Below are positions 36,370 to 46,983 of a stretch of DNA of 64,000 bases, piece by piece. The DNA lies in assembly GCA_034440635.1 (NCBI GenBank), contig JAOTON010001575.1, positions 484,501 through 548,500 of the forward strand, read 5' to 3'. The notes beneath the pieces are model-generated. The model was not told where the DNA came from, did not search any database, and saw nothing but the letters and a program-made list of their open reading frames with translations. Made by a program: the position numbers and the translations under genes. Source of the stretch: Lepas anatifera (Eukaryota > Arthropoda > Thecostraca > Lepadidae). How positions within the stretch are numbered: position 1 is the first letter of the stretch; each line of letters opens with the position of its first letter.

Positions 36370-37654
36370 GTGTTCAAGTTTTTGGTGAGTTTTTGTCTGG
36401 TGTTTTCGCTTTCAGCTGGAGCATTTTCTCAAGAACTTTGGGATGATTATCTGCATGCGGAAGAGCATAATCCAGATTTCACCGACGAGGGGTATCCTCT
36501 AGTTGAATCAGACATGATCATTCCTGATCCTGCTGAGTACGAACAAGAAGACACCAATCGTAGATTCAGCATGAAAGGCCGTTGGCCGCTGGGTGAGCCC
36601 GTCAAATTCTTAATCGAGCCCGACCAAGAGCATGTCCGTGCACCGATCCTGAGGGGACTTCAGGAATGGATGGACAAGACCTGCATTCAGTTCGAGGAAG
36701 TTCCCGCTAACTTCTCAGGAGAGCCCCACTTCCGGTTCATCAAGTCTCACGGCTGTTGGTCCTTCGTCGGGCGTCTGAAGAGACCTCAGGGTCAGCCTGT
36801 TTCTATCGGTCCAGGATGCGGCGCGACGATGACCGTAGCTCACGAGGATTGCTCACTCCCTCGGCTTCCATCACGAACAGTCACGTCCGGATCGTGATGA
36901 GTACGTGGAGATCATGTTCGACAACATCTCCAAAGGCAGGGCACCGAATTTCAAAATGTACAACAACACCAACAGCTTTAATGTTATCTACGACATGACA
37001 TCTATTCAGCATTACGCGGCGTGGTTCTTTCACAAGGCTCCTGGCCTCAACACGATCCAGTCAAGGGATCCGACCCTCCAGCACATGGTGGGCAGGAGAG
37101 GTAGGCACTTCTCCCACAGGGATAGCGCGATGTTCAACGCAGCCTACGAGTGCAGCGCCCACTGCGAGCCCCTTCCCATGTGTCAGAACGAAGGATTCGT
37201 CAACAAAGACTGCGTCTGCGTCTGTCCTCATGACATCACTGGAGAGTTCTGCGAGAACAAGCCCGAAGACTGGACCTACTACCCTCATCTCTGCCCGAAG
37301 GCCCCGCAGATTATCACCGAGCCCGGTACTATTAAATCCCACAACTACCCAGAAGACCAACCGACCAACAACTACTGCTACTGGCGCATCTTCGCCCCGG
37401 AGGGCCAGCACGTTCAACTAACGTTCACAGAAATCACGATGAACGACTACCCCAAGTGCTCCCGGGACCTGATGATGATCTCCCTGGGTCCCGACGTTCG
37501 CGACGTGACCCAGGCCGACTGCGGAGACATGAGGCTCAAGGATGTGACGGTAACCTCAGTCGAGAACGAGATGATGTTGACCTTCCGCACTCGGGCACGC
37601 AGCGGCAGAAAGCGACGGTTTGTGGCAGAAGTGGTTTTTGTACCTGCTGCCTAA
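36370..37654 (+). CDS. Secreted astacin metalloprotease with EGF-like and CUB domains, frame broken
   Basis: Astacins are secreted zinc endopeptidases. Frame 1 (36370-36897) starts with a hydrophobic signal sequence (about residues 1-18). VESDM at 45-49 aligns with the FXGD aspartate switch of astacin propeptides. The catalytic domain begins near residue 70 (GRWPLG) and includes GCWSFVGR (128-135) and an N-glycosylation site NFSG. Frame 2 continues to 37654 with the end of the zinc motif (LGFHHEQSRPDRDEYV), SIQHY where family members have SIMHY, a Cys-rich EGF-like segment, and a C-terminal CUB domain with four cysteines. The HExxHxxGxxH signature is broken: seven bases (36847-36853) separate the Glu codon and the second His codon instead of six. 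The only upstream ATG (36368) is two bases out of frame, so the open frame starts with GTG. No intron interrupts the domains. It is either a pseudogene or carries two sequencing errors; the intact EGF/CUB frame leaves both open. Confidence 0.9.
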
Positions 37655-38511
37655 ACCTTGCCTCTTGTGATATTGGCTTACAGCTCCGGTGTGCTATGGA
37701 ACTAGCTTTCATTTGTCAACAAACCGTATTCAGCGGTATGGTACTAATAATTGCAATGATACCGTCGTCCAGTATTTCTACATGTCGGGAGATTGAATTA
37801 CTTGAAGATATCTACATTTAAATGACAGTAAACGTGTATTTGTGTTGGTGGCACTGGGGAGGCATGCCATCAAAGGCAGATACAGGACAACTCGGAGCGG
37901 GTGGTTGCCTTGGGCAAACACCATTTTCGGGATCAAAGTGTTTAGCTGGCTTCGGATATCCTATAGATGAACCGCTTTGACAGCGGAGTTTCTCGCTCAA
38001 ATGGCACCATCTTCAGCACGTTGAACAATGAGATGATGTAAATTTTCCGCGCTAGATGGAAGAGCATCCTACCACTCCACTTCGTAGTCATAGCTACATT
38101 CATGAAGCACGGCTCGGCCCTGGTACAGCCTTACAATGTTTCTGCAATAAACATCGTGTTGTTTTTCACATTACGTACGGATATATCATCAGGATGTTAT
38201 GACATTTTAGACAGTAAAATCATAGGGCGCCATTTCAGGGAGTAGGTACAGGAGTAGCCTGTCGTCATCGTGCTTTTACATGTACCTGTCTTCAGATCCA
38301 CGGCGTTATGCAACACAGAGTTCTAAAATAGAGAGTTCACAGAGCTCAGAGCTCAGAGCTCCCTGATGACATGCCGCGAGGGAAGACGGGGCTTAGAGCT
38401 AATTACTTCGAACTAATCATTGCCTGAAGCAATCAACCATAACAAATTAAATTAGCCTTGGGATGTCTTGTATTATCCTTGCATTCTGACAATGTCAAGG
38501 CTTAAGGTGGG
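37655..38511. other. Putative 3' UTR and downstream flank of the astacin gene
   Basis: No other gene is seen. A CAGAGCT tandem triplet lies near 38338-38360. Confidence 0.4.
38146..38151 (+). terminator. Candidate polyadenylation signal
   Basis: AATAAA followed within 10-15 bp by a GT-rich stretch (GTGTTGTTTTT). It would give a 3' UTR of about 500 bp for the astacin transcript. Confidence 0.45.
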
Positions 38512-38515
38512 CCTC

Positions 38516-38900
38516 CGAGCCACCTTCGCCATGCTGGGGGTGTTCAAACACCCCCTCCAACTCGGTACCTATGCGGGATAGCGAGAAAACACGAAACTTA
38601 TTAGATAGCTGATGCAAATTAATGGAGAAACTATATCAGTCACTTTTTTACTCAGGTCAATACTGAGGTCATGACAGGCCAAGGAAGATGACATGTTCGA
38701 TAAGAGTCTCTGGGCTCTAGTGTCTGTTAGAATTGAGGTAGAATCAAATTGTAGGCACAATTCGCTTCCTCTCCTTACGGCGAATCGAATGATGCATGAT
38801 ATTGCTATTCTAGGTCAAAACATAAAAATGATCCGACCTGAGGTCAGGTCAAGGTCACTATCTGATCTAGCATAGATCTAGCATTGATATATGCATATCA
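38516..38900 (+). mobile_element. Left end of an AGGTCA-type TTAA element
   Basis: TTAA at 38512-38515, then a stem-loop GGGGGTGTT-CA-AACACCCCC (38536-38555), CTCGG, GATAGCGAGAAAAC, and TCAGGTCAA/AGGTCA words to about 38870. The left part matches the minus strand of 19720-19800 and, more loosely, 52726 onward. The right boundary is unresolved. Confidence 0.5.
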
Positions 38901-39406
38901 ATCGACTCCCAATAACAATACAAACATAATGGCATCAAAATAAAAGCTTCATCGTCATTTTCTGCAACGTTATTGACCCAAGTCTGACAGCCTGCTTGGT
39001 AGCTCCAGATGACCTCTCAGATGTCGTAGGCTCAAAATTGCAACGTGAACCTAGAAATGGGCCCAGGATACTACGATTGGGAGAATATTGAGCTATTATC
39101 AGCTGTATCTACACGGACACAGCCCAGTTTCTGTTTTCTCCATGCTATTCCAACGGAGAGGTCATGCTGTATCTGACCCTAGGTTATCGATATAAAAATA
39201 CCGGGACATACTTTGTAGCACTCGATGGGCCCATTATATGATTTGAGTCTCAACTGGATATATTTACACTGTTTCTACTTATGCCAACTATTTTGGAGGT
39301 GAGCTCACTTGATCTGCACTAGTGAGCTGACTTGAGATGACCTGATCTTAAAATTTAGGGAAAAGCTGCTGTATTGATCAAGGATAAGGTGTACTAAGCA
39401 GGGATG

Positions 39407-39500
39407 CGGAGCCGGAGCCGGAGCCGGAGCCGCCGAAACACTTTTGATCAGAGCCGGAGCCGGAGCCGGAGCCGTCAGAAAGGGTCCGGCTCCGGCTCCC
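39407..39500. repeat. GGAGCC hexamer repeat with inverted end
   Basis: Two blocks of GGAGCC units (39407-39432 and 39450-39474) are followed by the reverse form GGCTCCGGCTCCC at 39487-39499, so the locus can fold on itself. Confidence 0.85.
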
Positions 39501-39738
39501 AAAGAGCTCTAAAATTACCAAAATCCAACGTGAAATGGTCACATTTTACCTCGTGAGATGTCGCATGGAAACACCTTTATTCACCTGAAATATTGCATTT
39601 TCTCAATATGTTATGCATATTGAGATTAATGAAATATTGCAACTAGGGTGTTCCGTAGACGGTCTCACTCTCGGGCAGGTAATGCGCCCCGGCCATTTAG
39701 CATGGACGAAATTGGCAACAAATGAAAGCATTGGTGGA

Positions 39739-39869
39739 CACTGGCGGATCCATGAAGGGGAGCAAAAAGGCATTTGCCCCCAAACTGCCCAATTTTTGGC
39801 AATTTTCTTAAAAGAAAACCATATGTTTTTCACGATTTACCCCATACCGTCGGCCTGCATCCGCCCCTG
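39739..39869. mobile_element. hAT-like MITE
   Basis: Left end CACTGGCGGATCCATG, right end CCTGCATCCGCCCCTG, an imperfect inverted repeat. The flanking 8-mers TTGGTGGA and TTGACAGA match at 5 of 8. The interior resembles 22880-23032. Confidence 0.6.
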
Positions 39870-40085
39870 TTGACAGACGCAGGGGATGCCATTCCGTCAT
39901 GCCCCCAAAGCCCTGGAAGGGGGCAGAATATCTTTGGCCCCAAAGGCCGAAGAAAGTGTTTGAAAAAATGTTTACATTAGGTCTGTCGAGCAATAAAATC
40001 TTTGCTCCCACCTCCCCCTCCTCCCAGGAGAGCTATCATGTACTCGTAGAAGTAGTTTATACTAGGTCTGTCAAGAACCCAGGGC
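39870..40085. mobile_element. Diverged, truncated relative of the 23642-23953 MITE
   Basis: Shares GGGGATGCCATTCCG, TTTACATTAGGTCTGTCGAG and GAGAGCTATCATGTACT with the 23642 element in the same order. It starts where the 39739 element stops; the right end is missing. Confidence 0.55.
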
Positions 40086-40459
40086 AAAGGCACAGAAAAC
40101 AGCATCCCCGTCACTATATGCGGCACTAGCCGACTTCAAAACCTGGGTCGCCTAAAGAGGGCGACCGTATGCAACATCTTAGATAGATATCCAGCCATCA
40201 TCCAGCCGGCTAGCCTGGTAATGGCCGCGCTACCAGTTACTCAGTGTCTGTGGAAGGTTGTTCTCCGCGATGAAGCTACTGCTTACTGATCTCAGGTCCA
40301 GACTAAGAGCAGACATATTGGGGGCAATGTTGCTGCTCCGCTCCAACCGCGATTGGGTGGTGTAGTGAGCGAACCAGCTGCTGGGCCCTGGGCAGTAGGG
40401 TGGTTGGTTCCGATTTTTCTCGAAAAGTAATTATGCCATCAGCCTATCTGATGTGTTTT

Positions 40460-41395
40460 TTATGTTGAACACTATTAGCTTAGGGTCATTCAAAATTTTT
40501 TTCAGACTCGAACTCACTTTTGCCATTATATATTCAATTCTGATTTCAATGAGCCACATTCCAAGCGTCTACCACAGCGGGAAAGATCGCCTCAAAACGG
40601 TTAAAGATTTCATGTTTCGGCGCGATTGGCCGCCCGGCGTTGCATCTCCCTGGTTAAATTGGGACATAAGGGGTGCATAACCTACCAGTAAAGACAGCTT
40701 GGCATGTGCGTGCGTATAAGAGCGGTAGATGGGATTTAACATGCAGGCATTCACTTTTCAGATGTATTTGTAGCGCAATACAAATACATGTTCTTCCACA
40801 AAAGACCTGAAATTAAATGATTCAGCACCCTTGTGCTCTAAATCCCGACAGAACATGAATGCCTTCCGAGGCGAACCTTTCTCTAGTAACTATCGCTGGA
40901 GAACGTCGTGAGGCAGGTGCTTCTCCTTATTCTCCTGCGAACTATTTAAGAGCTCTGGTACTGATAAAAGAAGATCCTGTTTCATATTTTTACCCTTTAG
41001 GTCGCTCACGAAATCTTCCATCAGCTTCACACACGTTCTGTGGGACCGTTCACGACAGTAGTTCTGGAATACCTTGGAACAGGGGAAGCTGTACCAGCTT
41101 CTCAACGGAGCCATTTCTGGTCAGAATATTTCAGATTCAGGCAATCGAATACCAGCCAGCTGTCAGAGTAACAAGCTGGCTGAGGCTTAGTACCGACCAT
41201 TTACAGAGCTCTTCATAGCCTCTATCGGAAACTTAAGCCTGCCCTAGTCAAATGTGAATCGTTTGTGTTTTGGCCAATTGTTGTGCGACTGGCTCCTTAC
41301 CTCCACGATGGTGGTTCTCACCAGCGCAACAGAATATAACTTTCTGTGCACAGATACCACAGCTGATGACAAATTGACTTCAGAACATTCAGGGC
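40460..41395 (-). repeat. Arm 1 of a large inverted repeat
   Basis: Reverse complement of 41945-43060 minus the SINE at 42515-42701. Similarity is high (by eye over 90% in the best 400 bp, around 40880-41110) and weaker toward the inner ends. On the minus strand it encodes KLMEDFVSDLKGKNMKQDLL and the following 30 residues, nearly identical to arm 2. A one-base loss near 41035 shifts the frame relative to arm 2. Confidence 0.88.
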
Positions 41396-41545
41396 GATTT
41401 CTATATTAACTTAATGAAAGCACTGCATTGCATTTTATGGATAGCTTTGAGGCTCATAGAAGGTTCTAAAGCTGACTATCCGCGACGGAGGAACCCAAAT
41501 GCATGGTTTAGAACCACTTATAAGGAAGCCGCTAACTATTTCGAA

Positions 41546-41640
41546 GTCTGAGTGGCTCAGTCGGTTAGCGCTTGCGCTCGGCCAATGACATTCATTATGT
41601 GCTGGGTGTCGTGGGTTCGAGCCCACCCAGAGGCAGAATC
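41546..41640 (+). repeat. tRNA-like sequence in the inverted-repeat spacer
   Basis: A perfect A-box match TGGCTCAGTCGG lies at 41553-41564 and a near-perfect B-box GGTTCGAGCCC at 41614-41624. The acceptor ends do not pair convincingly, so a tRNA pseudogene or SINE head is more likely than a functional tRNA. Confidence 0.5.
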
Positions 41641-42044
41641 TGGCGCCCTGCTCTAGCCCGAGCTAATTCTTTCTCTCTCCTCTGATGCCATATGACCTGA
41701 GCAGTTCATGCGTTGTTTAACTCCAAAAATTATAATATTCTGTCTTTAAGTATCTTCTGAAATGATGAACGAAATCTGACACAGTAGTAGCACGCACTTC
41801 ATGCCATAGATGTCCTATATTCCATAATATGGCTCGCTGGTGAGCTCCGGGTCTTCTAAACAGACAGGTTTTGGAGACAACCTCTCCTGACAGCCACACG
41901 CAATCCAGCTTGCGCAATTCGAGATAATACTCCGGTATTGTGTAGAGGCGCTGAAGTCAATGTGCAAACGCAACTGTTATTTGTGACCAGAAAGTTATAA
42001 TCTGCTTCGCAAATAAGAATCACAATGCTAAAGGTAAAAAGGCA

Positions 42045-42459
42045 GTGATACAGTACCTGGCCGAAACAGCAAAACCATCCACCTTTCAGTTAGGTAGGCT
42101 AAAGTTTTCGACAGAGGCTATCAGAGGCTATGAAGAGCTCGGCTCGATACCAAGCCTCTCCCAATTTCTCATTCCTGAAAGCTGGATGGCATTCGAGCGC
42201 CTGAATCTGAAAGATTCTGACATGAAATGGCTCCGTTGAGAAGCTGGTGACTGGTATAGCTTCCCTGTTTCAAGGTATTCCAGAACTTACTGTCGTGAAT
42301 GGTCCCACAGAACGTGGTGTGAAGCTGGTGGAAGATTTCGTGAGCCACCTAAAGGGTAAAAATATGAAACAGGATCTTCTTTTATCAGTACCAGAGCTCT
42401 TAAATAGTTCGCAGGAGAATAGGGAAAAGCATCTGCCTCACGACGTTCTCCAGCGATAG
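42045..42459 (+). pseudogene. Fragment of an unclassified, possibly transposon-associated protein
   Basis: Two frames follow each other. 42045-42239 ends ...PESWMAFERLNLKDSDMKWLR. 42247-42459 reads TVVNGPTERGVKLVEDFV, then KQDLLLSVPELL, and ends HLPHDVLQR. The VN..xERGVKLxxDF...KQ.LL pattern is one I associate with an uncharacterised protein family found in many invertebrate genomes; I assign no function. A frameshift separates the halves and there is no start or promoter evidence. The second frame is conserved in arm 1 with only about four amino-acid differences over 45 residues. Confidence 0.45.
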
Positions 42460-42514
42460 TTACTAGAAAGGTTCGCCTCCGGAAGGCATTCCTGTTCTGT
42501 CGGGATTTAGAGTA

Positions 42515-42701
42515 CTAGTGGCTTCGTTGCCGTCTACGGATCGGATAGCATGGATTAACGTGGGTTCAATCCCCACGGCGGGAAACCGCCTTCCGTGTCC
42601 GATCTGACCCGGTGGAGACGATCCTTAAACACCCACGCCAATACTCCCTGTAATTGGGCAAGTGTGCCTGTTGGGAGTGGCCCTAATAAAATAAAATAAA
42701 C
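42515..42701 (+). repeat. tRNA-derived SINE with AATAAA-type tail
   Basis: A B-box GGGTTCAATCCCC lies near 42567, then a ~120-bp body, then an AATAAAATAAAATAAAC tail. Comparison with arm 1 (around 40830-40845) shows the uninterrupted sequence GGGATTTAGAGCAC...GAATCATTTAATTTC, which marks the insertion point. Confidence 0.72.
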
Positions 42702-43339
42702 AAATCATCTAATTTCAGGTCTTTGTGGAATAACATGTATTTGTATTGCGCTATACATACATCTGACAAGTAGATGCCTGCATGTTAAATCCCATCTACC
42801 GCTCTTATACGCACGCACATGCCAGGCTGTCTTTACTGGTAGGTTATGCACCCCTTTCATCCCAATTTAACAAGGGAAGACTGCAACGTCGGGTGGCCAA
42901 TTGCGCCCGAAACATGAAATCTTTAACCGTTTTGAGGGATCTTTCCCGCTGTCGTAGACGCTTGGAATGTGGCTCATTGAAATCAGAATTGAATATATAA
43001 TGGGAAAAGTGGGTCGAATCTGAAGTAAAAATTTTTTGAACGACCCTGTGTTAGCTCATCAAGTTTTTTTTGCGGCTGTCCAAGCTTTACTTGATCGTTG
43101 TATCTTTAATTTTTATGTGGGTTTGCGGGCATGTTGACCCTATTTCTGTTTGCCATAAAGTGCGTGCATTTGCCTACGACTGCATGCGTGTAGTGCAGTT
43201 TTGAGGTTCACTGGCCTTTGGCATCTGGTCAGAGCGTTCGTTTATCCAGTGGTTTTTTATTCGTACAAATACATAGTCACTTTATCTGATGGACTTTCCG
43301 CCTTGAGAACGTTTCGATCACATTTTGGATATGGTACAT

Positions 43340-43430
43340 TGCCGGGCCGCGGCGGGCCGGTCGGAGCCGACTATTTTGCCGGGCCGGCCGGGCCGGCCGT
43401 TAGGACCTTGACCCGCGGCCGGAGCCGTCC
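43340..43430. repeat. GC-rich GGGCCGGCC/GGAGCCG repeat
   Basis: Irregular repeats of GCCGGGCCGG and CGGAGCCG. Composition differs sharply from the surroundings; possibly related to the GGAGCC block at 39407. Confidence 0.6.
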
Positions 43431-43512
43431 AAATTGTCTCGTCCTATCCCTGGTACTAAGCATGGCGGCGCTTCGCACCGCTGTTTTCTAGTGCTACAGG
43501 AAAACTCGAGGA

Positions 43513-43548
43513 GGGGTGTTCAAACACCCCCCCTCAGCGGGGCGAGGG
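43513..43548. mobile_element. Right end of a TTAA-type element
   Basis: Stem-loop GGGGTGTT-CA-AACACCCC (43513-43530), then GGGGCGAGGG, then CTAA (43549-43552, a one-base variant of TTAA). It matches the order at 230-269. The remainder of the element to the left is not recognisable. Confidence 0.45.
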
Positions 43549-43555
43549 CTAACTA

Positions 43556-44952
43556 GCCTAAGCAGCGTGTAAAATAATGGATCACATAAAGCTAGTTATC
43601 TAAAGGCACGTGACGGATGATACTGAAACAGTCTGAGCTTCAATATGCGCCACCAATGATGGCCAGCGCGAGCAAGTAAACCTACCATCAATCAGAGAGT
43701 GTCATGATGAAACAGATTCAGCTCCAAACCAGTCCGTAGAAAAAAATCTTAAAAGACCCAGAAAACCCAGAAGTCCCCTAAAAGCAAATAAATCCATTTG
43801 CACGTCATATTTATCAATCCAAATTCGTAATGAAAAAAAATTACTTAACTACTGAAACGGGAATCCGAATCCATATCGAGGTCGGAGATTACACAGATTA
43901 TCAATCCAATATAATCTAATATAGTCCAAGAACGGCTCGGGGATCAATTTCGATAATCATTCCGCGACACATACTTTCAGCAGATATTTTTAGATTTAGT
44001 TATCAGGACCATAAATGTTTTCCACAAAATGTGTGCGTCCGTAAATTTTACTTTCATCGAAAATTAGAAGTAAAACTGAAGGAGTGGTATCACCTCTACT
44101 GTTTTCCGGTAAAACATATAGGCAGCAACAAGATGACTGCCTTGTTTATTTTGGGCAGACCTGATTTTATAATGAGCTAATTCAACCCCGACTGGGAGCA
44201 GTTTCTAATGTGGCATAGCATCAGCGGAGATGTGCGGAGGAAACATGTCACATGTTCACCTCCAATATTTCTAAACCTTTCAATTAAATTAGATAAAGCA
44301 TGCGTCACACCCAGGCCGCGGCCATCGGCTGCAAAGATGGGCGAAACTTGACAACTTGCAGACTTGCGATATGACCTGTACATGATATTTATAATACATT
44401 TCCCATGGTATTGTCACAGAAGTAGGCCGAGCCGATTTGTTATGCGATAGATAACCATTTCCTTTTAGATAGGGTTGATCATAGAAGATACCTTAGTGCA
44501 ATAACAGTATATTTTCGAGATAGCTTCTTAGACTGGTAATCACCTATTTGTGACACAACTATCTGACAGTGGCAGTTACCGAAAAAAAACATCAAAACCA
44601 CATAGTTGCATATTTTTGAGTAAACATATTAGTATATCAATTGACTTAAAAAATCATAAAGTGCCGCAGTTTTGATTATTCAATGATTATATTGGAAAAT
44701 TGAGTCCCAAAAGATCAGCGTTTGGGCACTGCAAAACCATGCTCATGCTGGTTCACACTTCGAATCCGGCAAACATTGAACCACGTGTCGCTATTGCTAT
44801 GGTCACACCAGGCTCGACAGAAAAGGCCGCGTTGCAACACCCTACCAGACTTGGATCTCTACAATATATTGTTAAAAGGCAGCAACCCGGAACGAATTGC
44901 ATCTGGTGAGGTCACCACAGTCTAAGTGCTGCCAGTTGACATTAAATTGATG
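43556..44952. other. No feature seen
   Basis: Nothing recognised on either strand. Confidence 0.4.
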
Positions 44953-44956
44953 TTAA

Positions 44957-46129
44957 CCCGCGCGGGGCTGGGGTAAATTTTACCCCTCGGGAATTCTTGC
45001 GACATCTCAAACTCAGCGGCGCGCAGCGCTGCCAAATTTTCAGTACCTTTTGTTACATAAATTTTACACATTTCTGCCAAATAAAAATAAAATCGGTTGA
45101 AAACTTTGCGAGAAATAAGCAAAAATGTGACGTCACTACAGGCGATTTTTGTACCAAAATCGCGCAATGTTTAAAGAGCTGCTGAAGCTACAGTTCTGAA
45201 CCGATTTCCAATTTTCTTGCATCAAACGATAGGCATTATTGTAGCCTTCAAAATGGCTATCTCAGATTTTCAAAATTTTGGTTTTGGAAAATATTTAAAA
45301 AAAAATTTTGGAAAAGTTACAAAATTTCTAAAATTTTCAAGATTTTTCAAAACCGGAATTTATTTGGTAAAACACCATACAGTGCATATGCATGACAAAT
45401 TTTGAGTGTCTAGCTTTATAACTTTAGCCTGGAGAGCTGCGAAAGCTCAGCGACTCACGCTCTGATTTTTAGGGCTGATCAATACTGTCTTTATTTAGTG
45501 AATCATAGTGACCCAGGATGACCCAGGATGACCTCGTACACGCTTTACACTACTTTTATTGTATTCCTGAGACAAAACTGGTCCCAAACCATGTGTCATT
45601 TGTCAAAAAGTATGAACTTCCAAAATTGACCTTTGGTGACCTGACCTTGACCCCGGCTGTGCAAGTTGAGACCAGAGTATTTCAGATATGATTCTCTGAA
45701 CATCATAGCTGAATTCTGAATGCAAAATGGCTCAAAAACATGTATCGCATGACCACATTTGGATACAAAAATATGGTGACCTTTAGTGACCTCATCTTGA
45801 CCTGACCCGGTCATACCACCAGCCTAACGGTCTCGAAGCACCTTGCTGCATTCAAGTGAAGGCTTTCCATGAAGTATGAAGCTCATAGCTTCCATTACCT
45901 GATCGCCGTAGCATTGCAACCTCAAAACCACGCTTTTGACAGCTGACCTCAGTTTGACCTTGACCTTGACCTCAAACTTTAAAGTAAGTCCATGTTTTTA
46001 GTTGTTCGTGATGAGATATTTCGATTGGCGTTTGAATTTTCCAAATCGGACCATTAGTTGGGGAGATAACGGGGGAATTTACACCTCCCAGCCCCGCGCG
46101 TTCGGCTGGAGACCTCAGCCCCGCGCGGG
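44957..46129. mobile_element. 1173-bp TTAA element with CCCGCGCGGGGCTG ends
   Basis: TTAA at 44953-44956 and 46130-46133. The left end CCCGCGCGGGGCTGGGG and the right end CAGCCCCGCGCGGG are perfect inverted repeats over 14 bp. A second CAGCCCCGCGCG occurs subterminally at 46089. The ends are also self-palindromic (CCCGCGCGGG). The interior carries TGACCT/TGACC runs at 45505-45530, 45625-45655, 45775-45810 and 45940-45975. No transposase. Confidence 0.82.
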
Positions 46130-46133
46130 TTAA

Positions 46134-46796
46134 TGTGGCATTCCAGTGCTTCTCTGAATGAATTAAAGACATTAATTTACAAAAGATTTGGATATTCAGC
46201 TAGTGAAATTTGATTTCATCACTTTTAAGGTTTGATAACGTTTTAAATTACGCCTACCTTCACAGCCAGATACCAGTTCAAACACCACCCTGTGACTTCT
46301 TCCACCTCGGAAACTTATAGAGTTAGGTTTGCGATGAAAAAACCTGGTATTAACCTTTGTGAATTTCACTGATTTCTCTGTGTAAAAGCAAAGGTGTGTG
46401 GAATACATTTATCCTTTATATCAGCTTTAAATTTGCTATTTTCTACAGGTTCTCGCGGCAAGTTGCACTAGCAAGGAAAACCCGGATCCATGGAAATTCA
46501 AGAATGCAAACTGGCATGCAATGTTTCAATGACTGGTATGGAAAGTTTCTGTTGTTCAGAAGAAATATGTTCTGCACGAGAGCATCATCATTCTTTTCAA
46601 ATGGTGTCCAAGTTGTTGCAAGTTTAGTTTTCAGAGCCGGAACCTCACTAAAGTCATCAAGTGGCTTGTTACGTAGACCCCAACCCACCATCCGAACAGG
46701 CAACTCCTGCAATGACGGGATGATTTAGAGGTGGAAGTATAACGTTCCACAAAACACAGGGACGGCGAGACTGGTGCATCTCCGGGGAATCTATCC
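46134..46796. other. No feature seen
   Basis: Overlapping open frames near 46396-46728 on both strands show no recognisable domain. Confidence 0.35.
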
Positions 46797-46901
46797 CATC
46801 ATCATAATCACCATCATCATCACCATCATCATCATCATCGTCATCATCATCATCATCATCATCTTCTTCTTCTTCACCTTCTTCGTATATATATATATAT
46901 T

Positions 46902-46983
<82 letters not shown>
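46797..46983. repeat. Compound trinucleotide repeat (ATC, CTT, TA, ATC, GTC)
   Basis: Successive pure blocks: ATC, CTT, TATA, ATC, then about 18 GTC units. It would translate to poly-Ser or poly-Asp, but no gene context supports that. Confidence 0.95.

Larger units (their letters stand above)
41945..43060 (+). repeat. Arm 2 of the large inverted repeat
   Basis: Partner of 40460-41395, separated by about 550 bp. It contains a SINE insertion (42515-42701) absent from arm 1, so the insertion postdates the duplication or arm 1 is an older source copy. Confidence 0.88.

Noticed and set aside
36370..36420. A 31-bp intron (GTGAGT...TTTCAG) near the start of the astacin frame that might rescue the ATG at 36368
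   Set aside because: The intron would be too short for normal splicing, and joining the ATG-containing piece to the downstream frame gives the wrong phase and an early stop.
41546..41640. Functional tRNA gene
   Set aside because: Boxes A and B are good but the acceptor stem ends do not pair and no clean anticodon arm is evident; treated as tRNA-like or a SINE head.
38512..43552. A single 5-kb autonomous TTAA transposon bounded by the two GTGTTCAAACACC stem-loops
   Set aside because: The outermost bases at the two ends are not inverted repeats of each other and the interior is filled with unrelated repeats and no transposase.
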